Source: Pisaster brevispinus | Lineage: Eukaryota > Echinodermata > Asteroidea > Forcipulatida > Asteriidae | Direction of reading: 5' to 3' | Length of the DNA stretch: 64,000 bases | Assembly (NCBI GenBank): GCA_023634235.1 | Contig: JAMKCF010000007.1 | Coordinates: forward strand, 19,784,592 to 19,848,591 | Part shown: positions 22,668 to 35,100 of the stretch, in pieces | Layout of the letters: each line of letters opens with the position of its first letter | Position numbering within the stretch: the first letter of the stretch is position 1 | Made by a program: the position numbers and the translations under genes | The notes under the pieces: model-generated | What the model was told of the DNA's origin: nothing | What the model saw: only the letters and a program-made list of their open reading frames with translations | Databases searched by the model: none

Positions 22668-25016
22668 AAGGCACACGCTATACCATTAATTTACTTGGAA
22701 TAGGTTAGGTATATACAGGGGACTCATGGAAGGCAACAGTAAACAGTAAACAGTAGACAGTAAACAGGGTACGCAGGGTACTATGGCATGGGAAATCCTT
22801 GCTTTATACTTAGTAAATAATTTGCGAGTGGAAGGTATACGCTAAACCGGGATCAACATGACGGCGGGAATAACAGCGTTGATTCTAACACTACCAGACT
22901 GCTCTTGGTGGAGAATCGCCGTGGTATCGTCTGGGATGATGCATTGAATTGGAGAGGGTCAGCCGGTGAGCCGGTTTGACGACCATGAGTGGATTGTGAC
23001 CAAGAACATGAATTGTTGCGAAGATGCCATACGGGTGTTTTTGTTGAATAATATTTGAGTGTCTGATTCGGTGGTACTCGTTGTGGAATGAAGGAATAAG
23101 TCTGGAGCTGGAATGCGAAGGGTTTGAAAGGCTCGTTCATGCCGTGGTCAGTGGAAACTCAACGGTAGCAAGGGCTAGCAGTAAACATGTGTTCTTGCTA
23201 GATTCTGCGTGTTGGGTTGAGTGGTTTCGTTAAAGTTTGAATAAGACATTGGAAAGAGACCGGGTTCGGGCATGGACTGGATGATTGGACGTTGTTGTAT
23301 ACAGGTGTTCGTTCAATTGGGTTTTTTTGTTTTTGTTTTTGGTTTTTGGTTTTTTTATCTAATAATTTTTTTTCCTCGGAGAAGGATTTTTAGAAGGATT
23401 TTGGCGTAGCATAAATTCTAAGAATTATCTAAGAATTAGAGTACAGTGATTTGTGCGGCAAAAATTTTTAGGGTGCGGGCAACGTCAGGGTCCACTCAGA
23501 ATTATCGTTGGTTTAAAAAAAGTAATAATGAAATCTATAATTTTGTTGGAAACGCCCGCACAACCAGATTTTTAATTTCCAAAATATTTTCAGTATGTTT
23601 TTGTTGTTTATTTTGTTCAACTGAAATCTAACTTCGAATTTAAATTATTTTTGTCAAAGAAAAAGGCGAAAAATCTAACTTTTGAAAATAATTTCATCAT
23701 CATGGGTCGTACCTTTAACAAAGAAGACATATTCTACCATTTTAAACCAAAGATGAACGAACAATAAGATGTCAACTAAAATTTTAACTGTTACCGAATT
23801 TCCTACATATAAACATGGTTATGAATATTACTGTTGCTTTCATTATTCGTTGTAATTATTGACAGTGAAATGGGAAAGATTTGATCACACAACATTTAAT
23901 AATATCATTATCAACCAGAAATATAATGACACAGTATATCGTCGGTCTCTTTATTCGCTTATTGTTTTAAAGACTTGACAACTTAAAATCAGCAAATTTT
24001 GAAAGACAAACAATTTGGTTAACTTCAGCGTGAATGAATGTAGGTGCCAAACTTTAACCCGTTTTAGAACGTCAGCCTTTGAGAACGGCTCTGCAAAGGT
24101 CGAAACGTCAGACCATTATCAATTCTTTTGATGATACCACGTGTTATTTTATTTGGTACGCAGTTTATACAACAGCTGATTTTACATGTAGGCTAATTTT
24201 CCCTTTTTTTCATTTTAGAAACATGTACAGTGTATAGGCCCATACATTGTCGATCTAAGATACAGCTATCCACGCATTGAGGTAGAAATACAGTCTCATG
24301 AAAACTACAAGCGGTAAAAGATTACGTAACCCAGATTCTCTAAGTTGAAAAGACGATTGTTTCGTTTGATTGACAGCAAGTTATCACTGACTGGCACAAT
24401 ACAATGACCTGTGTCATAGGCCAAACGTTAAAGCTACTTTCGGCCATTGTACTTTCAATGCCGTTGTTTACATACATGAAGGTGGAAATAGAAATGCAAC
24501 ATCAAAGCCCGTTTTATGACAATCTTAGTATTTCACACGGGTTCCACAAGGCCTTATTCTATCCTACATTTTGAACTGAAATAAACTGCAAGATAAAGCT
24601 TACCTCTAGAGACATTAAATCACATCAAATAAACGTAATATATCCACAGTGTTCAACAAATCAAGCATGGTAGCGACCATTTTGAATATTGTGTCACGGC
24701 ATCAAGCCGTCGAGCACCCCGACACCTACTGTATGTTTATACGGTGTTAGGCGGTAATCGGGTACCTGTCGTTTTTGGGTTGAATCACCTGTGCCCATTG
24801 ATCTCCATAATGGAGATCAATGCCTGTGCCTTACAAAGACCACGGGGTACGCGACTGGCTCTCGCAAGATCACGCGATAATAAACAGAAATATGCGATAG
24901 TCGGGCTGGTTCTGGGGTGCGACTCGTTGGACATGATTATGATCAAGCTGGGTAGATGATTGGGGCCAGGAAGGGGGGGGGGGGGTGGATTTGAGGGTAT
25001 ATTGGGGAGATAGATC
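22668..25016. other. intergenic, no gene seen
   Basis: AT-rich sequence with T-rich runs at 23310-23370. The segment 24910-25015 (AGCTGGGTAGATGA, GGGGAGATAG, 13-G run at 24973-24985) is similar to 25303-25435, so the MITE at 25017 separates two related segments. Confidence 0.5.
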
Positions 25017-25301
25017 AGGGTCCAATTTCATAGAGTTGCTTAGCGGTAAGCAATTTTTTGTGCTAACTATAGCACACACAAAAATGCTTAAGCGTAAGCG
25101 TATTTCACAGGTTATCAAGAAAATTAGGCAGACATCTTATGCGTTCACTATGGATTTGCATTGTGTCATTCATTTTCATACATTAAGCACCGGAAGGCTA
25201 GCATGCCTTTTTGTGTGCTTACGGTTTGCAGTGCTATGAAATGGAAATCGCGCAGTAAAAGCACAAATTCAGCCGCTAAGCAGCTCTATGAAATTGGGCC
25301 C
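25017..25301. mobile_element. MITE M, larger copy
   Basis: The ends GGGTCCAATTTCATAGAG and CTCTATGAAATTGGGCCC are inverted repeats of the family described at 15966. The interior (~240 bp) is longer and largely unrelated to the short copies apart from a few GCTTAAGC-type words, so it may be closer to a parental form. No transposase is seen. Confidence 0.85.
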
Positions 25302-26067
25302 AGTAGTTATTTTGCTGAGATGTGACTGGTTGGACATAATAATAATAATAATAGCGGGATTTATATGGGTATGAGCAAGCTGGGTAGATGACTGCCACCA
25401 GGAACTGGGAGGGTAGGGGAGATGGACAAGCAGTATAAATCATCATGCTGGAGAATGGCTAGATGGGGATGGGCATGATTGGGATGGGTTTAGGACTAGG
25501 CCTGGTTTGGTTTGGGGATGCGGGGTAGAAAAAACAAACCTTGTTATGTGGGTATAGGTTCACTGGATCGAATTGGATCGAATGCAGGGTTGAATTTATT
25601 TAAAGGAAAAGGTCAAAATGAATTGAAAGAAAACATGTACAAGACAAGTCCTGTTATGAGGTTATATGTTGATATAATTTAACTGTAGGGTGGAACAGTA
25701 ATAACAAAATAAAATAGAATAGAATAATGTTTAATAAATGTTGGTTAAAATAAACCAATTCACGTTTGCAAATGACCCCAGTCCGCTACCCAGCTTGACC
25801 ACGCCTATCTCCAGCCACACTCCAGCATGACGACTACTAGTCCATCTCCCTACTTGCACCCGTTAGCTCATCCCACTGGCTGACTTGTCTGCTCATCAAC
25901 CTCCCAGCCCAACACCCCTAGGCATATTACACAGCCCGGCCCGCTGACTGACTGCTCGGCAACCTCCCAGTCCCTGGGACCGTGAGTCGCAGAGCCGAGG
26001 TAACCCGTCAGCCCTTACAAAAATTCATCCGGTCAAAAACCGATAATAATTTCATGAAAGCTCAGCA
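25302..26067. other. intergenic, no gene seen
   Basis: It contains a copy of the 24910-25015 segment, a (TAA)n patch at about 25338-25351, G-rich irregular repeats (GGGATGGG) at 25470-25520 and a C-rich segment (25775-26000) of unknown nature before the satellite. Confidence 0.5.
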
Positions 26068-29000
26068 GCAAGAATTTTTAAAAATGGGCCTTTTTGAGCC
26101 AGGATTTTGAGTTTAAAAAACTGCAAGGGGTTAAACTTGCATTTTGGAGCGATTTTACAACTTTTTATTTTGAACCCAATTTTAAAAAATGGGTCTTTTT
26201 GAGCCAGGATTTTGAGTTAAAAAAACTGCAAGGGGTTAAACTTGCATTCTGGAACGATTTCAGAAAATTTTATTTTGAACCCAATTTTTTAAAATGGGTC
26301 TTTTTGAGCCAGGATTTTGATTTTAAAAAACTGCAAGGGGTAAAACTTGCATTCTGGAGCGATTTCAGAAAATTTTATTTTAAACCCAATTTTTAAAAAT
26401 GGGTCTTTTTGAGCCAGGATTTTGCGTTTAAAAAACTGCAAGGGGTTAAACTTGCATTTTGGAGCGATTTCAGAAAATTTTATTTTAAACCCAATTTTAA
26501 AAAATGGGTCTTTTTGAGCCAGGATTTTGAGTTAAAAAAACTGCAAGGGGTTAAACTTGCATTCTGGAACGATTTCAGAAAATTTTATTTTGAACCCAAT
26601 TTTTTAAAATGGGTCTTTTTGAGCCAGGATTTTGATTTTAAAAAACTGCAAGGGGTAAAACTTGCATTCTGGAGCGATTTCAGAAAATTTTATTTTAAAC
26701 CCAATTTTTAAAAATGGGTCTTTTTGAGCCAGGATTTTGCGTTTAAAAAACTGCAAGGGGTTAAACTTGCATTTTGGAGCGATTTCAGAAAATTTTATTT
26801 TGAACCCAATTTTAAAAAATGGGTCTTTTTGAGCCAGGATTTTGAGTTTAAAAAACTGCAAGGGGTTAAACTTGCATTTTGGAGCGATTTCAGAAAATTT
26901 TATTTTGGACCCAATTTTTAAAAATGGGTCTTTTTGAGCCAAGATTTTGAGTTTAAATAACTGCAAGGGGTTAAACTTGCATTTTGGAGCGATTTCAGAA
27001 AATTTTATTTAGAACCGAACTTTTAAAAATGGGTCTTTTTGAGCCAGGATTTTGAGTTTAAAAAACTGCAAGGGGTTAAACTTGCATTTTGGAGCGATTT
27101 CAGAAAATTTTATTTAGAACCGAATTTTTAAAAATGGGTCTTTTTGAGCCAGGATTTTGAGTTTAAAAAACTGCAAGGGGTTAAACTTGCATTTTGGAGC
27201 GATTTCACGACTTTTTATTTTGAACCCAATTTTAAAAAATGGGTCTTTTTGAGCCAGGATTTTGAGTTTAAAAAAACTGCAAGGGGTTAAACTTGCATTT
27301 TGGAGCGATTTCAGAAAATTTTATTTTGAACCCAATTTTTAAAAATGGGTCTTTTTGAACAAAGGTTTTGAGTTTAAAAAACTGCAAGGGGTTAAACTTG
27401 CATTTTGGAGCGATTTCAGAAAATTTTATTTTAAACCCAATTTTAAAAAAATGGGTCTTTTTGAGCCAGGATTTTGAGTTTAAAAAACTGCAAGGGGTTA
27501 AACTTGCATTCTGGAACGATTTCAGAAAATTTTATTTTGAACCCAATTTTAAAAAATGGGTCTTTTTGAGCCAGGATTTTGAGTTAAAAAAACTGCAAGG
27601 GGTTAAACTTGCATTCTGGAACGATTTCAGAAAATTTTATTTTGAACCCAATTTTTTAAAATGGGTCTTTTTGAGCCAGGATTTTGATTTTAAAAAACTG
27701 CAAGGGGTAAAACTTGCATTCTGGAGCGATTTCAGAAAATTTTATTTTAAACCCAATTTTTTAAAATGGGTCTTTTTGAGCCAGGATTTTGCGTTTAAAA
27801 AACTGCAAGGGGTTAAACTTGCATTTTGGAGCGATTTCAGAAAATTTTATTTTAAACCCAATTTTAAAAAATGGGTCTTTTTGAGCCAGGATTTTGAGTT
27901 AAAAAAACTGCAAGGGGTTAAACTTGCATTCTGGAACGATTTCAGAAAATTTTATTTTGAACCCAATTTTTTAAAATGGGTCTTTTTGAGCCAGGATTTT
28001 GATTTTAAAAAACTGCAAGGGGTAAAACTTGCATTCTGGAGCGATTTCAGAAAATTTTATTTTAAACCCAATTTTTAAAAATGGGTCTTTTTGAGCCAGG
28101 ATTTTGCGTTTAAAAAACTGCAAGGGGTTAAACTTGCATTTTGGAGCGATTTCAGAAAATTTTATTTTGAACCCAATTTTAAAAAATGGGTCTTTTTGAG
28201 CCAGGATTTTGAGTTTAAAAAACTGCAAGGGGTTAAACTTGCATTTTGGAGCGATTTCAGAAAATTTTATTTTGGACCCAATTTTTAAAAATGGGTCTTT
28301 TTGAGCCAAGATTTTGAGTTTAAATAACTGCAAGGGGTTAAACTTGCATTTTGGAGCGATTTCAGAAAATTTTATTTAGAACCGAACTTTAAAAAATGGG
28401 TCTTTTTGAGCCAGGATTTTGAGTTTAAAAAACTGCAAGGGGTTAAACTTGCATTTTGGAGCGATTTCAGAAAATTTTATTTAGAACCGAATTTTTAAAA
28501 ATGGGTCTTTTTGAGCCAGGATTTTGAGTTTAAAAAACTGCAAGGGGTTAAACTTGCATTTTGGAGCGATTTCACGACTTTTTATTTTGAACCCAATTTT
28601 AAAAAATGGGTCTTTTTGAGCCAGGATTTTGAGTTTAAAAAAACTGCAAGGGGTTAAACTTGCATTTTGGAGCGATTTCAGAAAATTTTATTTTGAACCC
28701 AATTTTTAAAAATGGGTCTTTTTGAACAAAGGTTTTGAGTTTAAAAAACTGCAAGGGGTTAAACTTGCATTTTGGAGCGATTTCAGAAAATTTTATTTTA
28801 AACCCAATTTTAAAAAAATGGGTCTTTTTGAGCCAGGATTTTGAGTTTAAAAAACTGCAAGGGGTTAAACTTGCATTCTGGAACGATTTCAGAAAATTTT
28901 ATTTTGAACCCAATTTTTTAAAATGGGTCTTTTTGAGCCAGGATTTTGATTTTAAAAAACTGCAAGGGGTAAAACTTGCATTCTGGAGCGATTTCAGAAA

Positions 29001-31423
29001 ATTTTATTTTAAACCCAATTTTTAAAAATGGGTCTTTTTGAGCCAGGATTTTGCGTTTAAAAAACTGCAAGGGGTTAAACTTGCATTTTGGAGCGATTTC
29101 AGAAAATTTTATTTTGAACCCAATTTTAAAAAATGGGTCTTTTTGAGCCAGGATTTTGAGTTAAAAAAACTGCAAGGGGTTAAACTTGCATTTTGGAGCG
29201 ATTTCAGGAAATTTTATTTTGAACCCAATTTTGAAAAATGGGTCTTTTTGAGCCAGGATTTTGAGTTTAAAAAACTGCAAGGGGTTAAACTTGCATTTTG
29301 GAGCGATTTCAGAAAATTCTATTTAGAACCCAATTTTTAAAAATGTGTCTTTTTGAGCCAGGATTTTGAGTTTAAAAAACTGCAAGGGGTTAAACTTGCA
29401 TTTTGGAGCGATTTCAGAAAATTTTATTTTGAACCCAATTTTAAAAAATGGGTCTTTTTGAGCCAGGATTTTGAGTTTAAAAAACTGCAAGGGGTTAAAC
29501 TTGCATTTTGGAGCGATTTCAGAAAATTTTATTTTGGACCCAATTTTAAAAAATGGGTCTTTTTGAGCCAAGATTTTGAGTTTAAATAACTGCAAGGGGT
29601 TAAACTTGCATTTTGGAGCGATTTCAGAAAATTTTATTTAGAACCCAATTTTTAAAAATGGGTCTTTTTGAGCCAGGATTTTGAGTTTAAAAAACTGCAA
29701 GGGGTTAAACTTGCATTTTGGAGCGATTTCACGACTTTTTATTTTGAACCCAATTTTAAAAAATGGGTCTTTTTGAGCCAGGATTTTGAGTTTAAAAAAA
29801 CTGCAAGGGGTTAAACTTGCATTTTGGAGCGATTTCACAACTTTTTATTTTGAACCCAATTTTTAAAAATGGGTCTTTTTGAACAAAGGTTTTGAGTTTA
29901 AAAAACTGCAAGGGGTTAAACTTGCATTTTGGAGCGATTTCACGACTTTTTATTTTGAACCCAATTTTAAAAAATGGGTCTTTTTGAGCCAGGATTTTGA
30001 GTTAAAAAAAACTGCAAGGGGTTAAACTTGCATTTTTGAGCGATTTCAGAAAATTTTATTTTGAACCCAATTTTTAAAAATGGGTCTTTTTGAACAAAGG
30101 TTTTGAGTTTAAAAAACTGCAAGGGGTTAAACTTGCATTTTGGAGCGATTTCAGAAAATTTTATTTTGAACCCAATTTTAAAAAATGGGTCTTTTTGAGC
30201 CAGGGTTTTGAGTTAAAAAAAAACTGCAAGGGGTTAAACTTGCATTTTGGAGCGATTTCACAACGTTTTATTTTGAACCCAATTTTTAAAAATGGGTCTT
30301 TTTGAGCCAGGGTTTTGAGTTTAAAAAACTGCAAGGGGTTAAACTTGCATTTTGGAGCGATTTCAGAAAATTTTATTTAGAACCGAATTTTTAAAAATGG
30401 GTCTTTTTGAGCCAGGATTTTGAGTTTAAAAAACTGCAAGGGGTTAAACTTGCATTTTGGAGCGATTTCACGACTTTTTATTTTGAACCCAATTTTAAAA
30501 AATGGGTCTTTTTGAGCCAGGATTTTGAGTTTAAAAAAACTGCAAGGGGTTAAACTTGCATTTTGGAGCGATTTCAGAAAATTTTATTTTGAACCCAATT
30601 TTTAAAAATGGGTCTTTTTGAACAAAGGTTTTGAGTTTAAAAAACTGCAAGGGGTTAAACTTGCATTTTGGAGCGATTTCAGAAAATTTTATTTTAAACC
30701 CAATTTTAAAAAAATGGGTCTTTTTGAGCCAGGATTTTGAGTTTAAAAAACTGCAAGGGGTTAAACTTGCATTTTGGAGCGATTTCACAACTTTTTATTT
30801 TGAACCCAATTTTTAAAAATGGGTCTTTTTGAACAAAGGTTTTGAGTTTAAAAAACTGCAAGGGGTTAAACTTGCATTTTGGAGCGATTTCACGACTTTT
30901 TATTTTGAACCCAATTTTAAAAAATGGGTCTTTTTGAGCCAGGATTTTGAGTTAAAAAAAACTGCAAGGGGTTAAACTTGCATTTTTGAGCGATTTCAGA
31001 AAATTTTATTTTGAACCCAATTTTTAAAAATGGGTCTTTTTGAACAAAGGTTTTGAGTTTAAAAAACTGCAAGGGGTTAAACTTGCATTTTGGAGCGATT
31101 TCAGAAAATTTTATTTTGAACCCAATTTTAAAAAATGGGTCTTTTTGAGCCAGGGTTTTGAGTTTAAAAAAAACTGCAAGGGGTTAAACTTGCATTTTGG
31201 AGCGATTTCACAACGTTTTATTTTGAACCCAATTTTTAAAAATGGGTCTTTTTGAGCCAGGGTTTTGAGTTTAAAAAACTGCAAGGGGTTAAACTTGCAT
31301 TTTGGAGCGATTTCAGAAAATTTTATTTTGAACCCAATTTTAAAAAATGGGTCTTTTTGAGCCAGGGTTTTGAGTTTAAAAAACTGCAAGGGGTTAAACT
31401 TGCATTTTGGAGCGATTTTTGAC
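26068..31423. repeat. 105 bp satellite array, about 51 monomers, with higher-order repeats
   Basis: Monomers begin GGGTCTTTTTGAGCCAGG and include AAACTGCAAGGGGTTAAAC and TTTTGGAGCGATTTCA. Unit length is 105 bp, varying by 1-2 bp through A-run indels. Subtypes are visible: GAGCCAGG against GAACAAAGG starts, TTTGGAGC against TCTGGAAC, CAGAAAATT against CACGACTTT, and GGGGTAAAAC. Subtype order repeats with a 1367 bp period (26191 to 27558, 13 monomers) and, at the right end, 950 bp (29881 to 30831, 9 monomers). The 105 bp length is 35 codons, so both strands stay open for up to 236 codons, for example LSQDFEFKKLQGVKLAFW on plus. Frame-breaking A-run indels, no stable start and both-strand openness argue against coding. 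Confidence 0.97.
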
Positions 31424-31664
31424 GGAATTTCATACTTTGTTTGCTTGCTAACCCTGGTGTCCGATATTTTTAACAATAATTTCCTCGTTATTATATTGCA
31501 CAGGCAAATTTGCTCTTTTGCAATGTTTTATGTCTTTTGCTAGGGATTTAAAGTGATAAAATAACGTAATGCACTTGCGTTCTCCATGATAAATCAAAGA
31601 CTAACTAGTTATTGACAGGTTGGCGCTGTTTAAAGAGCCCGCGAAAAAAACTTTAAATATCAAG

Positions 31665-32035
31665 CCATAGAGGGCAGTATTATAAGGAGACCGTTAAAAA
31701 TGTATATAAAAAGTAGAGGGCAGTTTACAAGGAGACCGTTAAAAACATCGAAATAGAGGGCGGTATTTAAGGAGACCGTTAATTATAAAACCAAGATGGC
31801 GCTGCCCATGCGATAAGTTTTTTGAAAGTTACGTGCAGTTCTTCCTTAAATTGTAGGACAAAGTTTGGGCCAGAAGTAAGACATTTTTGCCAAGGAATAT
31901 CTGAGAAAGTTATGACTACTGACATTTTACTTATTTCCACCAACATCGCTTTTATACAAGAGTTGGGCCGCGTTTAGTCTTTCTGTCACCGTGCTCCACT
32001 CTTCAAGTTGTTCGGTGGGCCGAAAATTAAATAAA
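31665..32035 (+). pseudogene. broken duplicate of the WARS2 promoter and first exon
   Basis: This segment aligns with 32045-32330 at an offset of 333 at the ATG (31796 against 32129). Both have short repeats of AGAGGGC-GT...AAGGAGACCGTTAA (three here, two before the downstream copy) and CCAAGATGGCGCTGCCCATGCG. Here a TAA follows six codons after the ATG and a 1-base loss shifts the frame, so it cannot encode the leader. Transcription from it is possible, since the upstream elements are retained. Confidence 0.65.
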
Positions 32036-32128
32036 TACAAAAAAAGTAGAGGGCAGTATACAAGGAGACCGTTAAAAACATCAAAATAGAGGGCGGTATT
32101 TAAGGAGACCGTTAATTATAAAACCAAG

Positions 32129-35100
32129 ATGGCGCTGCCCATGCGAAGAGTTTTTTCGAAAGTTTCGTGCAGTTCTTCTTTAAATGTTAGGACAAAGTTT
32201 GGGCCAGAAATAAGACATATTTGCCAAGGAATATCTGAGAAGGTTATGACTATTGACATTTTACTTGTTTCCCCCAACATCGCTTTATTAAAGGAGTTAG
32301 GCTGCGTATGGTCTTGCTTTCACCGTGCACCACCAGTGCACACTTTGGTGGGAGTAGACTTGAGTAGACATGACATACTACTGCACGTCGATGGGCAGTG
32401 TGTCATGTCACTTGTCAGCTTAATTTCATTTTCCCAACTCACCCGACACTCTGAGGAAATGTCAGTATTGAGTGAATGCCTCCGAATTCTTTGGGCAACT
32501 GAGCAGTCAAGTTACTGTTTGTAAATGTAAGCCCCGCCCCCCATGCTCCCATTTATCTCCTTGGAATGAAATTTCTTTGGGTACTCAGTGATAAGATAAA
32601 CATAGCTCAGCTTACTCTAAATAAACGAGATGACTTACTCTATGATATTGTTCTTTTAAACATTTCCTTCCCCCACCAATGCAAGGCATTAGAATGTCGT
32701 TGAAGGGGTTGAATTTTCTGTACTTTTTGCCTCTGAACCTATTTTAAAACCTCTCTAAAACACTCAGTGAAAGTGTGCTTTGGCTCTCTCAATCTCATTC
32801 TCAGTTGCATTAAGCGTACAAGTTACATTATCTTTACCCATATAAAACCCCTTGTAAACACGGAATGCACTTCCTCCGAACAATGTACATCTACCAATGG
32901 GGAGTCAATTCATTTGTGGAAGTTTTGACTCCCAAAATGGCGGCCAGGGTAGGTGGTGTAAGTGGTCAGCACAGTATAAGCAATGTTACGATTCGATCTT
33001 GGCACAAAGGGAACATGAACTGGATGGAAGTCCCCAATGCTGAGGTTTTGAAAGGCCTGGGGCTGTAACCATGAAAAGGAGGTAGTTTGTACTGAGAACG
33101 ATGACTGCTCTATGTGGTTACTGTACATGTATGTTGCAACAACTCTCTCTTCCAAAACTCTTTGGTAATTTACACTCAAAAGTTTGGGTTAGAGTTAGGA
33201 AAATACACTAGGGGTGTCTGAAAATAGGTGTGTAACCCTACAAACCATTCTACCAATTTCTGAACTGTTTCAAGTATATTATCAAAATAAACAACTTTGA
33301 TTATTGCAACTTATCTGTAATGAATTCACTCACTTTTATTCAGGAAATCCACAGAAAGATCTTCTCGGCGATACAGCCAACGGGTATACCACATCTAGGC
33401 AACTACTTCGGAGCAATTCAGAACTGGGTCAAGTTACAGAATGACACAAATAATAGCGTCATCTTCAGTATTGCTGATCTGCACTCCATCACCTTACCTC
33501 AAAATCCGGACGTGTTAAGACAGAGTATACGGGACTGCGTGGCTGTGCTGCTAGCATGTGGCATTGATCCAGAGAGAAGTATACTGTTCCAACAATCAAG
33601 TGTGAGTGTTACTTGAAATCACTTTGGGTAACATCTGCATCTGCTGAAATAATGCTCAACACTCCGAGTTGCTTGGTAGCCATTGGAGTAATCCGAGCAG
33701 TTGGTAGACTGCTGGTGGTACTATTATTATTTTCTCAAGAAGGAGCCAGTTTTGCTCCATTTATTGTAACATAAAACAAAATTTACAACCCAGAATTTAC
33801 ATCATTTGGTTTAATCATGACGGAGAAATGTTTAAAAAAAGGAGTTAATAACAGCTAATTAAATTTAAATAGCATGCAGTAAGACCCCCCTTAAAAAACA
33901 GATAATTGCGAGGAAACTAAAATGGACGACATTTTAAATGTTGAAAATGATACTCGTTTGATTCACTGTGCTGAAAAGCATTGTTCTTGGAGAACAGTTG
34001 AAGATAAACCTCTTTTGGTCTTTTTTTCTCCGATGGTGACGAGGTTCTTCAAATTTCTCTTGTACCCCTCCTCCCACCAGAATATCCCCCCCCCCCTCAT
34101 TTAAATAGAAAGTGCCTTTTTCTGTGTATCTTTCAACAACATTTTCCAAGCCGAACTTGCACAATTATCAAGTATCAAAACTTGATGAAGACAAACGCTT
34201 TTTCAAACTAGTACGAAAGACATTTCTTTTCATTTGAAAAGAGCACCCAGACCAGAGGGTTGGAAGGCATGGGTTTGATATGGGCTTTGTTTGCTGCTAT
34301 GGGTTGGCCAATCAGAACCGAGGATTAAAATTTGCTTGAAGAAAAAAAGTAAAGGATAATCTTGTCTTTATTTAAATGGTAGGTACATCAACATGTCGAG
34401 TTAGCATGGATTATAGGATGCAAGACGACAATGGCTCAACTTGGACAGTTCCCTCAGTGGAAGGTAACTAATTATAAAGAGACATGTGTTTCTCGTTAAA
34501 ACTCATTAAAAAAAAAGTGTTACTTTTAGAATTTTACTGGGTTGCTTATCAAGGAACTTAGAATGTACTTCAAGTGTGAGATTTTGAAATTTTTGTCTGC
34601 AATCAATTGCGCAAAATACCATTTTCCCTATTGGTCATCACAGCCCAAATTTGCGATCTTGTGATCGAAGGTAGACAAGAGGGTGCTATTTATTGGCTCC
34701 AGGCAGACAAAAAACCATTATCACAGACTTGGAACCAAGTCTACATGGAAATCTACTTTTGCCCCATAAAGCATGAAGAACCAAGCACAAAAGAACTTGG
34801 CGGCTGGTTTTACTTTTTATTCAGGAACTATCAAACAATTCTTACAGAAATTCAGTACCTTTCACTCCAGAAAAGTTTCTCATGTCACTTCTGGGTTGTT
34901 AGCTTTCGACCTGCCTCGTTTCATTTTGTGGTGTTTGTTTGAGTTTATGTATTTTTGTCTTTTATAGGCCAAGGCTGGAAATGACAAGAAAAAGGAATGT
35001 GTTGGACTCTTCACATACCCAGTTCTTCAGACTGCTGATATTCTTCTCTACAAGTAAGATTTAACCTTTGATTGTTGAACACAATTTGGAGGATAAGTAC

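Noticed and set aside
27368..28078. 236-codon open frame in the satellite as a repeat protein gene
   Set aside because: The opposite strand is equally open, frames break at A-run indels between blocks, and there is no promoter, stable start or non-repeat portion.
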